Shown here: piece by piece, positions 6,427-14,690 of the stretch
Layout of the letters: every line of letters starts with the position of its first letter
How positions within the stretch are numbered: position 1 is the first letter of the stretch
NCBI GenBank assembly: GCA_017516825.1
Contig: JAFXBC010000052.1
Location: forward strand, 1-46,429
Source of the DNA: Clostridia bacterium
GTDB lineage: Bacteria; Bacillota; Clostridia; Oscillospirales; CAG-382
DNA: 46,429 bases
Direction of reading: 5' to 3'
Translations under genes and position numbers: made by a program
The notes under the pieces: generated by a model
The model's database searches: none
Told to the model about the DNA's origin: nothing
Seen by the model: only the letters and a program-made list of their open reading frames with translations

Positions 6427-8028
6427 ATGGAAGAAAAGAAGATCAAGGATATGACCGGCAACCGCGAGGAGAAGATCGCCTCCAAAAAGCCGGTGAAGGA
6501 TGCGCCTGCAGGGAATGCTCCCAGAGCGCCCAAGCGCCCCTTCGTGCGGGTGGCTTATCCCGGTGCGGATATGACCGAACACATCAGCAAAAAGGCGGAG
6601 CCTGCCGCCGAGCATACGCCCGCAGGGGAGAAGGCCGAGAAGCATCCTCCCAAGCAGGACAGACGGGAAAAGCAAGTTGCCAAGGGCCACGGCAAGAGCC
6701 GCAAGGGCGACCGTCCCGAACGGAAGGAGCATCTCCGGGTAGAGGAGGCAAAGCCTTCCCAGGAAAAGAAGGCACAGCCCGCCCAGGAGCCCAAGGCCGA
6801 GAACCAGCCAAAGGAGCAGAACAACAAGCGGAAGCACGACCGCAAGGAACGTCGTCCCGACAAGAAGCACGACCGTAAGGCCCGTCCCGCAGAGGAGCTG
6901 ATCCCCCAGGCGGTGGAAAAGCCCGCCAAGGAAAAGCAAAAAGAGCCCCGCAAGGGCGAGCAGAAGGGAAAGACCCCCGCTCCCCGCAAAGCCCAGGGAG
7001 AACGGGTGGTGCTGGAACGCGCCACGCCTCCCGCAGAAAAGGCTGTGGAGGAATTTACCGACGAGCAATTGCGTGCCGACGGGCTGTTGTTTACCCTGGA
7101 CGAGGAGCCTGTGGCGAAGGCAGAGCCTGTTTCCGAGGCAGAGCCCGAGGAGCCCAAGGAGGGCTTTGAGGTGGTGGGCATCCGTTTCCGCGGCGCAGGG
7201 AAGACCTACTATTTCTCTCCCGCAGGGATCACCTTTGCCGAGGGAGACCACGCCATTGTGGAGACCGTCCGCGGCGTGGAATACGGCGACGTCCTCATGG
7301 GCAACCGCACGGTGTCCGCCAACGAGGTGGTACAGCCCTTGAAGCCCGTTCTGCGTAAGGCCTCCGAGGGGGATACCGCTCACTACCTTGCCAACCGTGA
7401 GTTAGAGGAGGCGGCCAAGCCCGTCTTCTTGGAAAAAGTCAAGAAAAACAAGCTGGAAATGCAGCTTGTGGACGTGGAATACACCTTCGACAACACCAAG
7501 CTGTGTTTCTACTTCACCGCAGAGGGCAGAGTGGATTTCCGCGAGCTGGTAAAAGACCTGGCCTCCGTGTTCCGTACCCGTATCGAGCTTCGCCAGATCG
7601 GCGTGCGGGATGAAGCCCGTATGTTCGGCGGGCTGGGCGTTTGCGGCAGACCCTTCTGCTGTAAGAGCTTCCTTGCGGATTTCGTGCAGGTCTCCATTAA
7701 GATGGCCAAGGAGCAGAACCTTTCTCTGGCGTCCTCTAAGATCAGCGGCTCCTGCGGCAGATTGATGTGCTGTCTCCGCTACGAGCAGGATACCTACGAG
7801 CGTGAAAACGCCGCCATGCCCCGGGTGAACAGCACCGTGGATACCCCCAAGGGCAAGGCCACCGTGCTGGAAAGCAACTTCTTGACCAAAAAGGTGAAGG
7901 TGCTTACCCTGGAGGATAACACCATCCGCTTCTTCGCTCCCGAGGAGGTGCAGTTCTTGGCACCCCCGCCCAAAAAGAGCGCCAAGGAAACGGAAGAGAT
8001 CGACCCCGAATTGGCAAAGCTTGAATAA
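6427..8028 (+). CDS. ricT: PSP1-domain protein (RicT/YaaT-like) with long basic N-terminal extension
   Basis: In Bacillus RicT is part of the RicTAF Fe-S complex that promotes RNase Y mRNA processing and sporulation. Start ATG 6427 has AAGGAAG upstream; the product is 533 residues. The PSP1 part starts near residue 248 (FEVVGIRFRGAGKTYYF). Its signature block contains MFGGLGVCGRPFCCKSFL and SGSCGRLMCCLRYE, the Cys pairs used by the Ric complex. Normal RicT is about 275 residues. Here roughly 240 residues of Lys/Glu/Pro/Arg-rich, probably disordered sequence precede it, perhaps an RNA-binding tail. The gene follows holB by 32 bases and ends at a strong terminator. Confidence 0.88.
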   Translation: MEEKKIKDMTGNREEKIASKKPVKDAPAGNAPRAPKRPFVRVAYPGADMTEHISKKAEPAAEHTPAGEKAEKHPPKQDRREKQVAKGHGKSRKGDRPERKEHLRVEEAKPSQEKKAQPAQEPKAENQPKEQNNKRKHDRKERRPDKKHDRKARPAEELIPQAVEKPAKEKQKEPRKGEQKGKTPAPRKAQGERVVLERATPPAEKAVEEFTDEQLRADGLLFTLDEEPVAKAEPVSEAEPEEPKEGFEVVGIRFRGAGKTYYFSPAGITFAEGDHAIVETVRGVEYGDVLMGNRTVSANEVVQPLKPVLRKASEGDTAHYLANRELEEAAKPVFLEKVKKNKLEMQLVDVEYTFDNTKLCFYFTAEGRVDFRELVKDLASVFRTRIELRQIGVRDEARMFGGLGVCGRPFCCKSFLADFVQVSIKMAKEQNLSLASSKISGSCGRLMCCLRYEQDTYERENAAMPRVNSTVDTPKGKATVLESNFLTKKVKVLTLEDNTIRFFAPEEVQFLAPPPKKSAKETEEIDPELAKLE

Positions 8029-8034
8029 AAAAGC

Positions 8035-8065
8035 AAACCGACTGCAGAAAATGCAGTCGGTTTTT
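8035..8065. terminator. Bidirectional intrinsic terminator
   Basis: An 11-bp stem AACCGACTGCA/TGCAGTCGGTT with a GAAAA loop, followed by TTTTT on the plus strand and preceded by an A-run that becomes a T-run on the minus strand. It ends ricT and the corrinoid operon, which converge here. Confidence 0.9.
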
Positions 8066-8071
8066 GCGTAA

Positions 8072-9529
8072 TCAAAAAAACATATGCTCCACAAATGCGT
8101 CGTTGAAGTCTGCACTGCCGCCCAGCTCCACGTGGATGGAGGAAGCGGCGAGGGAGTTGCACTTCTCCCTCGGGGCAGGGTCACCAAGGAGCATACAGGC
8201 CCCTTGCAGGGCGGCGTTCCCCAGGGGGATTATCTTCCCCAAAAAGGAACGGGGAAGGAGACCGATCTTCACAGCACTTTCCGGGGAAAGATGGGTTCCG
8301 AAGCCACCCGCCAGATACACGTCGGCAATTTCCCGCTCCTTCACCCCGGCACGGGCGAGCAAGATCTCGATTCCCGCGGCGATGGCGGCTTTTGCCAGCT
8401 GCAGGGCGCGGACATCCTTTTGGGTCAGGGTGACGTCCCCCGCAATAGGCAGGAAGTCCCCGTCCATGGCCCCGGTCTCGTCCAGCTCCTCTGATTCCAA
8501 AAAGCAAGCCACCGCATCCAAAAGTCCCGAGCCGCAGATCCCGACGGCAGGCAGGTCTCCCACGGTGTGGGCGTACAGCTTGCCGTTTGCCATCCAAAGG
8601 CGATCCACCGCACCGGGAATATAGCCGCACCCGCGGGAGATCTCTGCTCCCTCAAAGGCAGGGCCTGCCGCCGTGGAGGTGACGTACAGCTTGCCGTCTT
8701 TCCACAAAGCGATCTCCCCGTTGGTGCCCACGTCGCACAGCAGGGCGGTTTCTTCTTTTTCGCACATCCCCGATGCCAGCAGGGCGCAGGTAATGTCCGC
8801 CCCCACGAAAGCGTTCATGCAGGAGGGCAGGTAGGCAGGCTTGCCAAACAGCTCCCACGTCTCCCCAAACAAGGTTTCCGACCGAAAGGGAAAGGTGGCG
8901 ATGGAAGCGGGGGATCTGCCCGTGAGCAGATACAGCATGGCAGTATTCCCCGTGACCGCGAAGGAAACGATGTCTTCTTTTTCGATCCCGCCCGCTTGGC
9001 AGGCGGCGGCGAGCAGGGTATCCATACGATCCAAGATTGCGTTTTGCAGTTCTTCCCCTTTTCCCTTCAAGGCGGCGTCGATCCTGCCGATGACGTCGGC
9101 GGCGTACACCCGCTGAGGGTTCAGCCCGGAGGCCTCTCCCAGGAGAGAACCGTCTTCTCCGAACACCTTCAAGGCAACCGTGGTGGTGCCGATGTCGATG
9201 GCGGCGGAGATCCCCTGCAAGGGCGTATCCGGACGGTAGTCCGTGCCCTCCACCCGTGCGAAGGGTGCGTCCTCCCGTAAGGGCGCGCCCCAAGCCTCTC
9301 CCAGAAGGACGGCCTGGCAGGCCAAACGGCATCCCGCCTTTTTCTCGGCCTCGTTAGGCGCGGAAACGGCACCCTCCAGCACCACGGCGCACTTTCCGCA
9401 GGTGCCTTTGCCGCCGCAGGGAGCGGGGAAGGGGATGCCCTGCTCCCGCAGAAGGTCTGCCACCTTGGGGGTGCCTTCAAAGAGAAGGGTATATTCTTTT
9501 TGCGCGGTCTTCCAATGCAATACAGGCAT
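8072..9529 (-). CDS. Corrinoid activation protein, 2Fe-2S and ASKHA domains (RACo/DUF4445 type)
   Basis: Reductive activator that returns inactive Co(II) corrinoid proteins to Co(I), with ATP. ATG 9529 is used; a TTG nine bases earlier, overlapping the previous stop, is an alternative. The N-terminal ferredoxin domain shows Cys 38, 44 and 47 (CGGKGTCGKC) and a later CRLAC. The ASKHA ATPase part starts at about 110 with AIDIGTTTVALK and contains VTGNTAMLYLL, LCDVGTNGEIAL and AGPAFEGAEI. About 485 residues, shorter than acetogen RACo proteins (~600) but in range for methyltransferase activators. It is the last gene of the corrinoid operon. Confidence 0.87.
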   Translation of the reverse strand: MPVLHWKTAQKEYTLLFEGTPKVADLLREQGIPFPAPCGGKGTCGKCAVVLEGAVSAPNEAEKKAGCRLACQAVLLGEAWGAPLREDAPFARVEGTDYRPDTPLQGISAAIDIGTTTVALKVFGEDGSLLGEASGLNPQRVYAADVIGRIDAALKGKGEELQNAILDRMDTLLAAACQAGGIEKEDIVSFAVTGNTAMLYLLTGRSPASIATFPFRSETLFGETWELFGKPAYLPSCMNAFVGADITCALLASGMCEKEETALLCDVGTNGEIALWKDGKLYVTSTAAGPAFEGAEISRGCGYIPGAVDRLWMANGKLYAHTVGDLPAVGICGSGLLDAVACFLESEELDETGAMDGDFLPIAGDVTLTQKDVRALQLAKAAIAAGIEILLARAGVKEREIADVYLAGGFGTHLSPESAVKIGLLPRSFLGKIIPLGNAALQGACMLLGDPAPREKCNSLAASSIHVELGGSADFNDAFVEHMFF

Positions 9530-9530
9530 A

Positions 9531-10073
9531 TCAGTCAAACAGCACCATCCCGAAGAAGGTGACGGTGTTCTTTCCGTTGTTGTAGGGTAAGGCGGTATCC
9601 TTTACGGTGTTGTAGACGTCGATACAGCAGGCCTCCATGGAAAGCAAGGCTTCTCTCGGATTGCGGCAGGGAAGTCCCTCCACCTTGGCGCAGGGCTTGC
9701 ACAGACGGCAACCGCCCGCGCCCAACACCAAAAATCTGCCTTCCTCCGTCTCCCGCAGACGAGCGCGGAGCTTACGGACCAATTTGTTCAATTCCAGCCC
9801 CGCCAAGCTCATGGTCTCCATGTCAAAGGGGTCGTCCAAAGGAGTGACGGTCTGGAGAACCAGGGCGTGAGAATAGCCGTGTACCATCGTCATTAATTCC
9901 TCCGGCGTCCCCACGTCCGGCGGGCACATATGGCACTTGCCGTAAATGCGGCATTCCCCGGAGGCGCAGGCATCCCGAAAAACGGGGTTGGTAACGATGC
10001 GGTCTCCCGAGATGAGTTCCGCTCTCGCAGCACCGCATTCCAGGGCCAGGGCTCTTAAGCGTTCCCCGTTCAT
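9531..10073 (-). CDS. DUF2284 Cys-rich metal-binding protein
   Basis: The ATG at 10073 overlaps the TGA of the upstream methyltransferase (ATGA), so translation is coupled. The 180-residue protein has cysteine clusters CASGECRIYGKCHMCPPDVG and CRLCKPCAKVEGLPCRNP. These are typical of DUF2284 proteins, which are common beside corrinoid methyltransferase genes. It may bind an iron-sulfur cluster and help reduce or assemble the corrinoid system, but the exact role is not established. Confidence 0.82.
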   Translation of the reverse strand: MNGERLRALALECGAARAELISGDRIVTNPVFRDACASGECRIYGKCHMCPPDVGTPEELMTMVHGYSHALVLQTVTPLDDPFDMETMSLAGLELNKLVRKLRARLRETEEGRFLVLGAGGCRLCKPCAKVEGLPCRNPREALLSMEACCIDVYNTVKDTALPYNNGKNTVTFFGMVLFD

Positions 10074-11044
10074 GACAGCGCCTCGAAAAAGGCGTGGATA
10101 TTCTCCCACTTGACGTGGGCGGGGATGTCACACCCCGAGGAGGGCAGGAAGTTGGGGTAGTCCTTGCAATCCTCCAACAGCTCCGCCACGGCTTGCTTCA
10201 TCTCGTCGGGAGTGCCTGCGGAGAATTTGGAGACCGGGTCGATATTCCCCATGCAAAGGATGTCTGCGGGGGCTTTTTTCAGCATTTCCTTCATGGGAAC
10301 GGCGTTGCCGAAATGGTAAGCCGCGGCTCCCTGGGTGAACAAGGACTGTGCCATGTGAAGGATGCTGTTCCCGCAATTGTGGTAAATGATAGCGAACTCC
10401 TCCGTCTGGACGGCGGAGATCAGCTTGGTAACGTAGGGGATGGAAAATTTTTCTGCCAGGTCGGGGCTTAAGATCCCCGTCAAGGGCTCCGCCATCATCA
10501 CCCCAACCGCTCCCGCTTCCCCCAGGGCTTTGGCGTAGGAGATGAGGAAGGCGGTGGTCTTTTCCATAACGGCGTGCACCGTTTCCGGCTCGTCGTAGCA
10601 GGTGTAGAGGATCTCGGTGACGTCCATCAGCCTGCCTGCCAGAGAGAAGGGGCCGATCATCCCCGCGATCACGGGCTTGTCTGTGATTCGTTCTGCCGCC
10701 AGGCGCACTGTTTCCAGGGCGTGAGGGATCCTCCCTGCGGTGAGGGCAGGGATCTCCAAGGCTTCGGCTTCCTCCGGGGAAGATACCAATTGCCCCGTTA
10801 CGGCAGGAACCTCCATGGGGGCAAACCGGACGGTCGCCCCGAAGGCCTCTGCCTCCAAGGAAAGATCCATCGGGCTGACGGCGGCAAGGGTTGCGGTGTT
10901 ATTCGCTACGTACACCATGGCCTCGGCGGCAAGGGTTGTATCCTTGCACATTTCCTCCACGGTGATGCCTGACTTTTGTACGGCGGGGAAGGACAGAATG
11001 GGCAATCCGCCCCGCTTTCCCCAAAGATAGTCCTTGATATTCAT
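10070..11044 (-). CDS. Uroporphyrinogen-decarboxylase-family methyltransferase (MtaA/MtbA-like)
   Basis: The 324-residue TIM barrel of the UroD/methylcobamide:methyl-acceptor family. Zinc-ligand motifs HNCG (IIYHNCGNS) and a C-terminal SSGCD match the His-x-Cys...Cys set of MtaA/MtbA enzymes. The corrinoid protein gene ends only four bases before this start. In such systems the UroD-type enzyme either transfers the methyl group from the corrinoid to an acceptor or demethylates the substrate. No MttB-type or other separate substrate methyltransferase is in the operon, so this enzyme may be the substrate-facing one. Substrate unknown. Confidence 0.85.
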   Translation of the reverse strand: MNIKDYLWGKRGGLPILSFPAVQKSGITVEEMCKDTTLAAEAMVYVANNTATLAAVSPMDLSLEAEAFGATVRFAPMEVPAVTGQLVSSPEEAEALEIPALTAGRIPHALETVRLAAERITDKPVIAGMIGPFSLAGRLMDVTEILYTCYDEPETVHAVMEKTTAFLISYAKALGEAGAVGVMMAEPLTGILSPDLAEKFSIPYVTKLISAVQTEEFAIIYHNCGNSILHMAQSLFTQGAAAYHFGNAVPMKEMLKKAPADILCMGNIDPVSKFSAGTPDEMKQAVAELLEDCKDYPNFLPSSGCDIPAHVKWENIHAFFEALS

Positions 11045-11048
11045 ATCC

Positions 11049-11681
11049 TTATGCTTTGCAGAAGGCCAGCGCCATATCAGCGGCGGAAGCGGCGTCCTCG
11101 GTGTAGGCGTCCGCGCCGATCTGCTTGCAGAATTCCTCGGTAACGGGGGCGCCGCCGATCATGATCTTCACCTGCTGGCGGATCCCTTTTTCCCCGGCAA
11201 GGGAAACTACCTCCCCCATCACGTCCATGGTGGTGGTAAGCAATGCGGAACAGCAGATCACCTTGCAGTTTTCTGCAATGGCGGTTTCCACAAAGGTTTC
11301 GGCGGAGACGTCCGTCCCCAGATCCACCACCTCAAGGCCCTTGCTTTCCAGCATCATCTTCACCAAATTCTTGCCGATGTCGTGAAGGTCGCCCTTCACC
11401 GTGCCGATACACACCTTGCCCGCAGAGGGGATCCCCTCCTTCACCAGCAAAGGCTTCAAAAGTGCCGCACCCATGTTCATGGCACGGGCAGCCACCAGCA
11501 CCTCGGGGACGAAGATGGTGCCTTCCTTGAACTTCTTGCCGATGACGTCCATGCCTGCCAGCAGGCCGTCGTTCAGAATGACCTCGGGCGCAAGTCCTTG
11601 GTCGATGGCAGACTGCACCAGCTCCTTGACGAGCTTGGCCTTGCCTGCCTGCAATTGCAGAGAGATATCCTGTAAGATCAT
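11049..11681 (-). CDS. Corrinoid (B12-binding) methyl-carrier protein
   Basis: The ATG at 11681 lies 9 bases after GGAGG; the TTG at 11687 is too close. 210 residues, the normal size of MtmC/MtbC/MttC-type proteins. The N-terminal helical cap (1-85) contains the DGLLAGMDVIGKKF motif. The Rossmann-like B12 domain carries the lower-ligand motif DLHDIGKN (D-x-H-x-x-G), then TVKGD before it and GGAPVTEEFCKQIGADAY near the end. It carries the methyl group on cobalt between the partner methyltransferases. Flanked by the sugar kinase and the UroD-type enzyme. Confidence 0.93.
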   Translation of the reverse strand: MILQDISLQLQAGKAKLVKELVQSAIDQGLAPEVILNDGLLAGMDVIGKKFKEGTIFVPEVLVAARAMNMGAALLKPLLVKEGIPSAGKVCIGTVKGDLHDIGKNLVKMMLESKGLEVVDLGTDVSAETFVETAIAENCKVICCSALLTTTMDVMGEVVSLAGEKGIRQQVKIMIGGAPVTEEFCKQIGADAYTEDAASAADMALAFCKA

Positions 11682-11699
11682 AATCAAATGCCTCCGGCT

Positions 11700-12587
11700 T
11701 TATTTGATACGGGGAAGCAGCTCTGCGGGGTATTCCGGAACGGCTCCCAATTGGGTGACTACGTAATCGCTGAGAGCGGTAGCTCTGGCCAGACAGGTCT
11801 CCGTGTCGGCGCCGACGAGCAGGTTGTAAACGTAGCAGGCGGAGAAGGAATCCCCTGCGCCTACGGTGGAGATCGCCTTACTGCCGGGCTTGGGAGAATA
11901 CAGAATACGGTCTTCTCCTGTGAGGTAGACGAAGGAACCGTCCTTGTCCAGGGTCACTAAGATCTGCTTCAGCTTGGGGTATTCCGCCGCCAGAGCGCGG
12001 CACATGGCTACGCAGAGATCCTCTCCCGTAATGCTCAAGGCTTCTGCCAGCACGGCGGATTCCTCGCGGCTGAACTTCAAAACCGTGGTGTAGGGCAGTA
12101 CGGTACGCAACAGTTCTGCAGACCAATCCTTGCCGCGGATGTTCACGTCAAAGAAGACCTCCTTTGCTTCCACCTCCGCCAACAGCCTTTTCAGAGTGGC
12201 GAAGGAAGCCTCCATACGGGAGGCCAGGGTTCCGCAGTATAAAGCGTCCACGGATTTGGGAAGCTCTGCGGGGAAGGGGATATGGTCGTAGGCCACGTCC
12301 CGCTTCAGATCGTAGGAGGGGGTGCCGTTTTCCAAGGTCACCTTGCAAAAGCCGGTGACGTGATCCCCGAGGCGGGCGGTGTAAACGTCCGTCATGCCCA
12401 TGGCGCGGACCTGCTCTGCGGCGGCATCACCCAGATCATCCTGCCCCACGGCAGAAACGAAGGCCACCTCCGCTCCCAGCTTGCTGAGATGGGCGGCAAA
12501 ATTAAAGGGGGCGCCCCCGATCACACGGGAATCGGGGAACAGATCCCAAAGCACTTCTCCAAAGGATAAAACGGTAGGCTTGCTCAT
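11700..12587 (-). CDS. PfkB-family carbohydrate kinase (fructokinase-like)
   Basis: 295 residues. N-terminal FGEVLWDLFPD and GGAPFNFAAHLSKLG match the PfkB signature 1. The catalytic C-terminal STVGAGDSFSACYVY carries the base Asp of signature 2. Fructokinase is the best guess from the WD(L/M)FP start. AAAGGAG precedes the ATG and a strong promoter stands upstream. It is the first gene of the corrinoid operon; the next start is only 18 bases after its stop. The pairing suggests the released sugar of a methylated or methoxylated glycoside could be phosphorylated here, but that is inference. Confidence 0.88.
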   Translation of the reverse strand: MSKPTVLSFGEVLWDLFPDSRVIGGAPFNFAAHLSKLGAEVAFVSAVGQDDLGDAAAEQVRAMGMTDVYTARLGDHVTGFCKVTLENGTPSYDLKRDVAYDHIPFPAELPKSVDALYCGTLASRMEASFATLKRLLAEVEAKEVFFDVNIRGKDWSAELLRTVLPYTTVLKFSREESAVLAEALSITGEDLCVAMCRALAAEYPKLKQILVTLDKDGSFVYLTGEDRILYSPKPGSKAISTVGAGDSFSACYVYNLLVGADTETCLARATALSDYVVTQLGAVPEYPAELLPRIK

Positions 12588-12616
12588 AAAAAAGCTCCTT
12601 TTTTCTTGATGGCTTC

Positions 12617-12645
12617 ATAGTAGCATATTTTTATTTGCTTGTCAA
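12617..12645 (-). promoter_or_regulatory. Sigma-A promoter of the kinase/corrinoid operon
   Basis: On the minus strand TTGACA, 17 bases, TACTAT, about 30 bases before the kinase start. Confidence 0.8.
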
Positions 12646-12664
12646 TTTCCAAACGATTTTTTCA

Positions 12665-12693
12665 TTGACTTTTTTTGGGTTTTGGGGTATAGT
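12665..12693 (+). promoter_or_regulatory. Sigma-A promoter of yitT-fkbM-GH2
   Basis: TTGACT, 17 bases, TATAGT, 32 bases before the ATG of the yitT gene. Divergent from the corrinoid operon promoter 20 bases away. Confidence 0.8.
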
Positions 12694-12725
12694 ATAGGTA
12701 GCAATCTAAAAAGGAAGAACGTTTT

Positions 12726-13606
12726 ATGACCACAGGAACGCGTGATAAAAAAAGAGCTGTTCGATACGGGCTGAAAAAGCTTTTCATGACCACGGTGGGG
12801 GCGGTACTGTATGCCGTCAGCATTGGTTTGTTTTGGATCCCAACCATCTTTCCGCCGGCGGCGTGACGGGTATTGCCCAGATCGTCAGCGAATATCTCCC
12901 CCTCGGGACGGGTACCCTTTCCCTGTTGATGAACATTCCCATCATGTTTCTGGGAATGTGGAAGTTCGGCTGGCGGTTCTTCGCTCTCACGGGCTACGCG
13001 CTGGTGCTGTCTGCGCCGCTGATCGACGTCTTCGTGGCCCATCCTCTGACCAACGATCCCGTTCTTGCCGCTTTGGCAGGGGGCGCTTTGCTGGGTGTGG
13101 GCATGGGTATTCTGTTCCGTGCAGGCTCCTCCTCCGGCGGCGTGGACATTATCACCAAGGTGATCCGCTTGCGCTTCCCTCACGTGAAGACGGGGGTGAT
13201 CTTCTTTATTCTGGACGCCATCATCATCGGTGCTTCCGCGCTGGTCTTCGGCAACCTGGACATCGGTCTGTACGCCACCATCGGCATTCTGATTACCACC
13301 TTCGTGATGAACTACGTGCTGTACGGCTCGGATGAAGCTCGTATGGTATATATCATCAGCAACGAGCCCCAAAAGATCGCCAACCTGCTGTTGGAGCAGT
13401 TGAATATGGGCGGTACTTTCTTGAACGGCTACGGTGCTTACACCGGCAAGGAGAAAAAGGTACTGATGTGCGTTATGCGGCCCAAGCAGCTTCCCGCCGC
13501 CCGGGAGGTGGCCGCCTCCGTGGATCCGAACGCCTTCCTGATCGTGGCGGGCGTTTCCGCCGTGTTTGGCGAAGGCTTCAAGGCTCATAACGCCGAGGAG
13601 CTGTAA
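12726..13606 (+). CDS. YitT-family membrane protein, frameshifted near the N-terminus
   Basis: A polytopic membrane protein of the YitT (DUF161 plus DUF2179) family. The true start is ATG 12726, with AAGGAAG upstream. That frame reads 46 codons (MTTGTRDKKRAV..., then VLYAVSIGLFW) and meets TGA at 12864. The rest of the protein (DPNHLSAGGVTGIAQIVSEY onward to KAHNAEEL) lies one frame over. Adding one T to the TTTT run at 12831-12834 restores the family sequence GLFLDPNHLSAGG. The C-terminal DUF2179 part is intact (EARMVYIISNEPQKIANLLLEQL). Either a real frameshift or a sequencing error; transport role unknown. Confidence 0.82.
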
Positions 13607-13607
13607 A

Positions 13608-14690
13608 TTGCTTGCCGCAGAATTGCTCCGCCTGCCCTCGGTTTATGAGCGGCTGAAACAAAGCGGCCTGCCCGTGTACCTGTACGGCACGGGGGATGGG
13701 GCGGATAAGATCCTGGACGACCTGACGGCGGAAGGCGTTTCCATCCGCGGGGTGTTCGCTTCCGACAGCTTCGTGCGGGAACGTACCTTTCGGGGGTTTC
13801 CCGTGGAATCCCTGGCGGATGTAGAAGCGAGAGAGGGCTGTATCGCCGCCGTGCTTTGCTTTGGCTTGGAGGGGGAAGAGGCCTTCGAATTTCTGCGCCC
13901 CATCACCAAAAAGCATTTCCTGGTGTCTCCCGCCCTACCTGTATACGGCGGGGGAAAATTGGATCACGCTCTGGTGGAAGTGTGTGCCGAGGATGTCGAC
14001 CGTATCCATGATTGGCTGGCAGACGACTTATCCAAGGAGCTTTACCGCCGTGTTTTGGCCTACCATCTCACGGGGGATCTTACCTATCTGGAATACCCCG
14101 GGGAAAGCAATCAAGCCCCGGATGCATACTATGCCCATTCCCTCACCCACTTGGACGTGGGCGCTTACGACGGGGACACGGCGCTGGAATACCTGGCAAG
14201 CAATCCCCATTGTCAAAAGATCCTGGCCTTTGAACCCAACCCTCAGACCTTCCGCAAGCTGCAGAAGAACACGGATCCCGCCCGGGTGGAGTGCATCCTC
14301 GCCGCCTGCGGAGCAAAGGACGGCTTCGCTTCCCGATCCGGGAGCGGCAGAGGCTCTCGGCTGGAGATGGGAGCGGGGGAGGTTTCCGTTCGTGCCTTGG
14401 ACAGCGTTTGCGGCTATCCTTATATCCATTCCCGGGGGATCCCCGTGGGGAGCTTGAAGATCGACGCAGAGGGGGAGGATCTCCCCGTTTTGCAGGGAGC
14501 GGCAAATCTGATCACCGCCTGCAGGCCCGTTCTTTGCGTTTCCGCCTACCATCGGGCGGAGGATCTCATCCGCTTGCCCTTGGTGATGAAGCGTCTGGAT
14601 TATCAAAGCAAGCTGTATTTTCGCAAAAAGCCTTACGTCCCCGCGTGGGACACGGTTTTCTATCTCGTTCCCAATAAGGAGGATACATGA
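13608..14690 (+). CDS. FkbM-family methyltransferase with N-terminal Rossmann-like domain
   Basis: The TTG at 13608 is chosen: GAGGAG inside the end of yitT stands seven bases before it, one base after the yitT stop. 360 residues. Residues 1-120 look like a nucleotide-binding fold (VYLYGTGDGADKILDDL). The FkbM SAM-dependent domain follows at about 180-350, with LDVGAYDGDTALEYLASNP, ILAFEPNPQTFRKLQKN and LKIDAEGEDLPVLQGA. Such proteins O-methylate sugars or lipids. Its stop overlaps the GH2 start (ATGA), so the two products are made together. Substrate unknown. Confidence 0.85.
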   Translation: MLAAELLRLPSVYERLKQSGLPVYLYGTGDGADKILDDLTAEGVSIRGVFASDSFVRERTFRGFPVESLADVEAREGCIAAVLCFGLEGEEAFEFLRPITKKHFLVSPALPVYGGGKLDHALVEVCAEDVDRIHDWLADDLSKELYRRVLAYHLTGDLTYLEYPGESNQAPDAYYAHSLTHLDVGAYDGDTALEYLASNPHCQKILAFEPNPQTFRKLQKNTDPARVECILAACGAKDGFASRSGSGRGSRLEMGAGEVSVRALDSVCGYPYIHSRGIPVGSLKIDAEGEDLPVLQGAANLITACRPVLCVSAYHRAEDLIRLPLVMKRLDYQSKLYFRKKPYVPAWDTVFYLVPNKEDT

